Below, piece after piece: positions 58,087-64,000 of a stretch of 64,000 bases of DNA. A program made the position numbers and the translations under genes. The DNA comes from Antedon bifida (Eukaryota; Echinodermata; Crinoidea; Comatulida; Antedonidae): positions 9,884,085 to 9,948,084 of the forward strand of contig OY727103.1 of NCBI GenBank assembly GCA_963402885.1. Direction: 5' to 3'. The notes under the pieces are model-generated. The model was not told where the DNA came from and made no database searches. It saw only the letters and a list, made by a program, of their open reading frames with translations. The first letter of the stretch is position 1; every line of letters starts with the position of its first letter.

Positions 58087-59897
58087 GTGGAATAGAGTTA
58101 AAGGTATGCGACCAACTGTGTTTGGGGTTCACAGAATTATACGTCCCCCTTTCCACCACACATCTTGAGAAGGCACTAGCAATGCATCTGGTGATGATGT
58201 GGTGGAAACGACCCCAAGGCTGTGGCAGGGCCTTAGTGCTGAGGCAGGGAGAGCACATTTTTTACTCTTTTTTTGGCTTTCGCTACATGTATTTGATCTC
58301 GTAAATTTTATGTTTAGCGCCCTCAATTTTAATGTAAAAAAAGAAATTAATTATCTTTATTACGTGTTTAGAAGAGAATGTATGTCTCACCGTAGTTTGG
58401 TATGCCGTTCGTTGTTATGCAAATGAGTTTGTGCAGGTGTAGTGGGAAAGATGGTATTGTTAGTAATTCGCGGTCAATTGTTGAATTGAATTTTGATTTT
58501 GTTAATCAATGTTGCTACATTGGTAGCGAAATGTCCGATTCATGCAAGATATAGTATTGTAATATGTTATGAATAAACGTTTATGGTAGTTGGTGTGTAT
58601 GGCCGCACCGTCCCATAATAAACACGTTTTAAACAGATAGTTTGTCTCCGATGATTTTTGTATGGATTTAAATTGAAAGTGAAATAAGATCAAATATAGA
58701 ACATTTGCAAAGATGCCGATTTCCAGACCGATTTCGAAGCTTAGACTAATTCCGCCGTCGGGCTAGGCCTTAGGCATATACGAAGTCGAGTTTTTAAAGT
58801 AGAAAACTCCACCTAAAATTTTGAAGTCGCATCTGGATAGTTGAATTTTTAACAAATATCATAAATATCATAGGTGATTATGTATAGTAATAAGTATAAG
58901 TGCAATTCTGGGCTCTATTTTCATTATTAGCTCTGCCCCAAACATGGTGGGCTAGTAGGCCAACTGGAGACTTAATATTTAATTTCATATTTCAATGAAT
59001 AGGTGCACTTTCCGAGAACAAGCTCTATTGTCCTGGTCAGTCTTATATAGTTTGTTTCATATAATTTCAAATCATGTAGTGCCATTTTTCGGGCGGGAAT
59101 CTATGCATCTCGATGTATGTCTCACCGTAGTTTGATATGCCGTTCGTTGTTATGCAAATGAGTTTGTGCAGGTGTAGTGGGAAAGATGGTATTGTTAGTA
59201 ATTCGCGGAACACGCAACACTGTTGAATTTTGATTTCGTTAATCAATGTTGCTACATTGGTAGCGAAATGTCCGATTCATGCAAGATATTGTATTGTAAT
59301 ATGTTATGAATATGGTAGTTGGTGTGTATGGCCGCACCGTCCCAGAATAAACATGTTTTAAACAGATAGTTTGTCTCCGATGATTTTTGTATGGGGTTAA
59401 TGGAGAGTGAAATAAGATCAAATATAGAACATTTGCAAAGATGCCGATTTCCAGACCGATTTCAAAGCTTAGACTAATTCCGCCGCCGGGCTAGGCCTTA
59501 GGCATATACGAAGTCGAGTTTTTAAAGTAGAAAACTCCACCTAAAATTTTGAAGTCGCATCTGGATAGTTGAATTTTTAACAAATATCATAAATATCATA
59601 GGTGATTATGTATAGTAATAAGTATAAGTATAAGTGCAATTCTAGGCTCTATTTTCATTGTTAGCTCTGCCCCAACCATGGTGGTCTAGTACTGGAGACT
59701 TCATATTTAATTTCATATTTCAATGAATCAATAGGTACACTTTCCGGGGACAGTAAATAAGTATTTATCTTAGACAAACGCAAGTTATTAAAATCACTGA
59801 TATGGCTTGAAACCAATTTTTCTTTTGCATTACGGATGTAGTAACCGACATTGAACATACCAAGTTTGAAATATTCTTGAATTCCAGAAGTATTTTT

Positions 59898-60498
59898 ACC
59901 TCCGCCAAGGAGGTTATATTTTCACCCCTTTATGTTTGTGTGTTTGTGAGTTTTTGTGTTTGTGTTGTTTGTGTGTGTGTCTGTGAACAGCCTGGAGGCC
60001 ACAGTTGTTATCGGATTCTCACCAAATTTGGCCACAATGATCTATACCCCAAAAGCTCGGACGAGTTCGAATTTGAGGGGAAAAGGTCATAGGTCAAGGT
60101 CACAACTAACAAAATACTATTTAACTGCCTAGAGACCATAGTTTTTATCCGATTCTCACCAAACTTAGCCACAATGATCAATGACTCATCATATAATTTT
60201 GGTTAAATTTTGAAGGGTCAGGGTCAAAGATCAAGGTCCACAAAAAAAAAGAAATCAAAAAATAATTTAAAAAAAAACCCTCAGCAGGGCTTGAACCAGC
60301 GATCTCAACTGTGAGAGGCTGGATACATAACCATTACACCAAACTCTCATCCACAACTTTGAAGTGTGCAGTTAGCCTTTTTACACTTAGAACTAATAAA
60401 AAAAATTTTAAAAAAATATATATATATTTTCCGGAGACATTTTATGTAGGGGAATTTTACAGTAGGCGGAGGTTTGTACTCTCGGAGTACCCTCTAGT
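59898..60498 (+). mobile_element. ACCTCCGCC-family repeat with tRNA-like insert (copy 2)
   Basis: It starts ACCTCCGCCAAGGAGGTTAT and ends GGCGGAGGTTTGTACTCTCG, so ACCTCCGCC/GGCGGAGGT are inverted ends. A T/G-rich tract and two diverged copies of a phrase with GATTCTCACCAAA and GGTCAAGGTC follow. Near the right end is a reversed tRNA-like segment. The element lies inside the 9.85-kb composite block. Confidence 0.65.
60278..60353 (-). repeat. tRNA-derived segment, reversed
   Basis: On the minus strand TGGTGTAATGG (A box) and GGTTCAAGCCC (B box) are correctly spaced. It is framed by A-rich runs, as in a SINE or tRNA pseudogene. Confidence 0.65.
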
Positions 60499-60519
60499 TT
60501 CTGGATGTTTTTGTATGTG

Positions 60520-61080
60520 ACTATTTCGCTGTGCTCCACCACTGGCGCCAAATTGGATCCACTGGAGCACAATGTATTAACATACGAAAATATATTGAAA
60601 CTTAATTGGGTCCACTCGGGCACAGTGTATTAACATACGAAATTCAGTGACTTATTTCTATTTTATATCACTGTGCTCCGCTTGAGCACAGTGTATTAAC
60701 ATACGAAAAGATATTGAAACTTAAGTGACTTTGTTTCTATTTTATATCACTGTGCTCCACTGGCGCCAAATTGGGTCCACTTGAGCACAGTGTATTAACA
60801 TATTAAAATATATTAAAATTAAGTGATTTTATTTCTAGTTTATATCACTGTGCTCCACTGACGCCAAATTTGGTCCCCTTGAGCACAGTGTATTAATACG
60901 AAAATATTGAATCTTAAGTGACTTTATTTTTATTTTATATCACTGTGCTCCCGTGCCAAATTGTGTCCACTTGAGCATGGTGTTTTAACATACGAAAAGA
61001 TATTATAATTTAGTGACTTTATTTCTATTTTATATCACTGTGCTACCCTGGTGCTAAATTGGGTCCACTTGAGCAGTTAC
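60520..61080. repeat. ~105-bp satellite-like array, about 5 units
   Basis: Each unit has GTGCTCCACTGGCGCCAAAT, then GGGTCCACTTGAGCAC, then an AT-rich spacer with TTTCTATTTTATATCACT. The GC part is nearly palindromic. The same unit, inverted, forms the left end near 51380-51540. Confidence 0.85.
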
Positions 61081-61593
61081 CGTAGTATTATTTCTATTAT
61101 TGAAGTTAATAAAGGCATAAATGGCGCTCCGTAGGGAAGTAGCCAGATAATTATGTGTGAAGAAGTAAAAACAAGTGCGCCCTCTATACAGTTCTTCAAC
61201 CAAAGATTGGTCTTTGTGTTTTTCGAGAAACAGAACCCCGAGAACCCCCTATATAACGTAATATTGCGAAGTTTATAGGGTCCCTATTTTCGAGATTTCT
61301 CTAAAACGGAGTTGAGGCCTAAACATGCCTACACACACAAGAAAATACTGATAGTAGGCCTAAGTCTTTTTAAATCCAGGCCCTACATGATGATGTGTGC
61401 ATTAATATTATTAACCTTTTTAAAAATGTTAAATCATTTTTTGTAAGGACCCTACTGGAAATAAGATGTTTCAGCTTTATCCTGGTATGTTGTTTGAGTA
61501 CCGAAAAAACTTAAACAAAAAATAAGAAGAAACCCCGGGTTGCACTGAATTGTGCTTTACTGGTCAATGATCGGCGCTATTTTTAACCCTCCC

Positions 61594-62002
61594 CAAAGAA
61601 CTTATAACACAAGAATCTCCTGTTCGTCCGAAGCGCGTAACAATTTCGAAAGGCATTGTGGGATAGAATAGAGCTATGGGTGGCGCCATTGTGAGCCATG
61701 GAGTAGGGCGCCCGCATCAAATTAGAAAGTCAAAATCATAGAGGGGATCTGCTAATACTCTAGGGGGGGTCGAGTAATTGACTGAGGAGTAGGGCGCCCG
61801 CACCAAATTAGAAAGTCAAAACCATAGAGGGGATCTGCTAATACTCTATGGGGGTAGAGTAATTGACTTCCTAGTTTGGAGGGGGCGCTTCTCCATGCTG
61901 TGAAATGGCGTCACCCAGTTTGACCTTTTAACCCTGTACTTCCGATACTGTGTTTTGAATGCAAATTGAAGAACAGGAGATTCTTGTGTTATAAGTTCTT
62001 TG
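61594..62002. mobile_element. 409-bp MITE with perfect 32-bp TIR and 7-bp direct repeats
   Basis: The left 32 bases (CAAAGAACTTATAACACAAG then AATCTCCTGTTC) are exactly repeated, inverted, at the right end. CCCTCCC flanks both sides (61587-61593 and 62003-62009). Inside, an 86-bp segment starting GAGTAGGGCGCCCGCA is tandemly doubled (61701, 61787). A hAT-like origin would fit a 7-8-bp duplication, but no transposase is present. Confidence 0.82.
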
Positions 62003-62009
62003 CCCTCCC

Positions 62010-63065
62010 CTAAAAAAACCCCAAAATCATAAGATTGGAATTTTCATTGATCAATTTTTCATATCAATTTTTTTTCTTCAAATCGATCTTTACAGTCAAT
62101 TCTTGGTCCATCCTTATAGATTATACAAATAACACAACGCTGCAATTTTCTGAAATAAACAAAAATTGATCCTTTTTTTTCTGGATCCCCTTTAGAAAAT
62201 GTCTGGATCCACCCCAGAAATGATACCGTAAACCACGAAATGAAGCCTATGGGTCCTTTGTTGGAGTCATGCTTCTTTTCGCGATTACTTTTGCAAACTT
62301 TTAGAAATGAATGCTGTAACAAATTGTGATCCACTCTAGCAAATCCATCTTTTGTCGTAACAATTTAACAAAACATTTTAGATTCTACATTTAATAATGA
62401 AATGCTACTATAATAAAAGGATTTTTTAGACGTTTCCTGCCAATGTTACATATTTGCCAACAAAACAACAATCAAAGTAGGCCTACCTCGGAAAACAAAA
62501 ATTGCTTAGGCTTAATTATTTCATACACATTTCTATCAAAGTATATACAGTATTAGCCGACCATGGTTGGGGCTAAGCTATTAGAACATTTTGAAAATAG
62601 GTCTGCTAGGTCCCCCGAAATATGAAAAAATTATAAGTGTATAGTGCCAGCCCACCATATAACTTATTATACCCAAAATATAAACAAAATATAAGTCTCC
62701 AGGTCCAGTGACTGCCATGGGATATTGAGCTAACAAAGAATGTTTTGTATATATAGAGCTGTTTAGGCCCCCGGAATTTTTTATAATTTTGGGCTTTACA
62801 GTATTTGAAATATGAAATCTCCATAAAATTGTAAAAAAATAGACCTGCTCAAGGCCTTAAAATGGACTTTGTCCGTTGGCGGTGGTGGGGTGCAGCCTTA
62901 AGAGTTTAAAAAACGGTATCTAATTTGATTTTTTTGTATGTGAAAAAATATTTGTTTTCGTGGTTTTTTCGGCGCAACTGAAGAGTAGTGTTATAATAGG
63001 CCTTGAACATATCCTCAAATCCGGTTCATAAAAAGCCATCGAAGTAATTTAAGCCATGTCAAAAA
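62010..63065. other. Non-coding, no gene recognised
   Basis: The minus-strand frames 62059-62334 and 62606-62824 have no family signature or splice support. Confidence 0.45.
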
Positions 63066-63072
63066 GTAAGAG

Positions 63073-63112
63073 CATGGAGCTATAAAATTAAATCTAATTT
63101 TATAGCTCCATG
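63073..63112. mobile_element. 40-bp hairpin element with exact 7-bp direct repeats
   Basis: CATGGAGCTATAAAATTA and its exact reverse complement enclose a 4-base loop (AATC). GTAAGAG stands immediately on both sides (63066-63072 and 63113-63119). Same terminus as 45261-45303. Confidence 0.72.
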
Positions 63113-63386
63113 GTAAGAGCATCCCCACCACCACACCATCGTCGCAAAGTTACAGTTAATTATTCATTCATTCTCATTGGATGAATGCAATATAGGTCTG
63201 GCCAATAGGCAATTAGCTTTAATATACTTTTGGCTGTGTAGAGTGTGCATCCATGTAGTGTGTACATAATATTTACTCGATGTAGAAAAGGAGCCAGTTT
63301 TGGTCAGCCAGGCGGCGACAAGATAAATTGAAGAATCTGAAGGGGTTTCAGATAATCAAGTTCCTTATTTTAAGGTTTAACATAAA

Positions 63387-64000
63387 ATGCTTGCAGCAAA
63401 TCGATTTATACGAAGGTTTACAACATCTGCTGTAAGTATGATTATTATTTGGCCTAGGCCTAGGCCTACATCGTGGATTGGTTGCGGTTGCTGCTCGCTC
63501 TCCACTCGGTATGGCGTCTGCTCTGGTCTTCAAATTAAAAAAGGTCATCATATGCTCTAGCCCTATACTATTAGGCTTAACTTGAATTTTCCTGAGGTTT
63601 AGGCCTGGTCTGAGCTAGACCTAGGATCTAGGCTAGGTCTATATAGGCCATAGGCCTACTACTAGCCTAGAAAGAATAGCAGTAAGGGTAAAGCCTAGCT
63701 AGTTAGAATTATGGATGGGGTAGGATACCACACCTAGCTAGGCATAGGCCCAGCTAGTAAAGTAGTGTAGGCCTACCTCCCTGTTCTATGTACTACTAGC
63801 AAATGCTATATTGGCCTATATAGAATAATAATTCACAATAAATGAATAACCCAAGTCAGATACAAAGAAGTATTTCTGTCAATTGAGGCTGTACTGTGAT
63901 GATCAGAATTCAATGAAAATCTTTTTTTTACCAGGAAATGAATGCAATGTTAATAGCTGTTTTTCAGGTTTTGAAGCATGTAAAATCAGACAGTGATGTA
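63387..64000 (+). CDS. 5' end of a gene with a mitochondrial-presequence-like N-terminus (partial)
   Basis: ATG at 63387 opens 15 codons, MLAANRFIRRFTTSA, ending at a GTAAGT donor (63432). A T-rich TTTTTCAG acceptor at 63967 starts the next exon in phase with VLKHVKSDSDV, running off the window. The N-terminus is rich in Arg and hydroxylated residues and lacks acidic ones, as in mitochondrial targeting sequences. The protein cannot be identified from 26 residues. The intron contains a CTAG/GGCC tract (63440-63790). Confidence 0.5.

Larger units (their letters stand above)
51641..59750 (+). repeat. Kilobase-scale direct repeats, 4-5 units
   Basis: The landmark ATAGTTTGTCTCCGATGATT begins at 51641, 53966, 56033, 58637 and 59366, giving spacings of about 2,325, 2,067, 2,604 and 729 bp. 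Units 1-3 are complete; the spacing differs mainly in the number of ~240-270-bp internal modules. Each unit holds GCAGCTCTATTTT phrases after CGGG-rich words, a hairpin with AAAAGAAGCCCA / TGGGCTTCTTTT, the reversed tRNA-like modules, one tRNA-like gene and octamer-containing segments. The 60-codon minus-strand frames in each unit are not supported as genes. Confidence 0.9.
51296..61142. mobile_element. 9.85-kb composite block closed by inverted satellite-like ends
   Basis: The left end CTACTTCCCTACGGAGCGCC and the next ~240 bp are the reverse complement of the right end (60897-61142). The shared part includes TTATGCCTTTATTAACTTCA, TACGGTAACTGCTCAAGTGG and two units of a ~105-bp satellite. 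On the right the satellite runs on to about 60520. The interior is a set of direct repeats, 51.6-59.7 kb, with no protein-coding gene. No clear target-site duplication is seen. It could be a giant non-autonomous transposon, or satellite sequence inserted twice and inverted. Confidence 0.65.

Overview
The window looks like nuclear DNA from an AT-rich, repeat-laden invertebrate, probably a marine deuterostome such as an echinoderm. The evidence is two ordinary animal genes with GT-AG introns, abundant miniature inverted-repeat elements, tRNA-derived SINE-like repeats, a Tx1-type LINE fragment, and many stretches built from the palindromic words TAGGCCTA/CTAGGCCTAG. The taxon is an inference; nothing here proves it.

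Layout. 1-12 kb is gene-poor: one candidate signal-peptide exon (809-936, minus), a Ser-rich reading frame with an apparent one-base frameshift (4893-5493), a relic of a class A GPCR (5505-5793, minus), a long foldback (6612-7455) beside LINE debris, and a decayed Tx1-like LINE (9029-11010). 12-17.4 kb holds SINE-like repeats and a 3.26-kb element with ~480-bp inverted ends (14096-17358), just upstream of the first gene. 17.5-42.1 kb is a complete 16-exon novel protein kinase C gene of the delta type (plus strand; 2,088 nt, 695 codons). Its introns carry MITEs, three tandem arrays and a 6.26-kb element bounded by TTAA at both ends, with ~0.8-kb inverted ends and a broken, intron-containing transposase-like gene on the minus strand. 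46.4-51.2 kb is a complete 8-exon TAMM41 gene (minus strand; 1,011 nt, 336 codons), tail-to-tail with the kinase. 51.3-61.1 kb is a composite block closed by inverted satellite-like ends; inside it, kilobase-scale units each carry a tRNA-like Pol III gene and reversed tRNA-like modules. 61.6-62.0 kb is a MITE with a perfect 32-bp terminal repeat. The right edge holds the first exon, with a mitochondrial-presequence-like N-terminus, of a gene that runs out of the window.

Function. The kinase is activated by diacylglycerol; TAMM41 makes mitochondrial CDP-diacylglycerol for cardiolipin. Both touch diacylglycerol/phosphatidate chemistry, but nothing in the sequence shows they are linked beyond adjacency.

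The most interesting unexplained items are: the TTAA element and its transposase-like gene; two 40-43 bp perfect hairpins that share the terminus CATGGAG and are each flanked by an exact 7-bp direct repeat; and the tandem tRNA-headed units of the 9.8-kb composite block.
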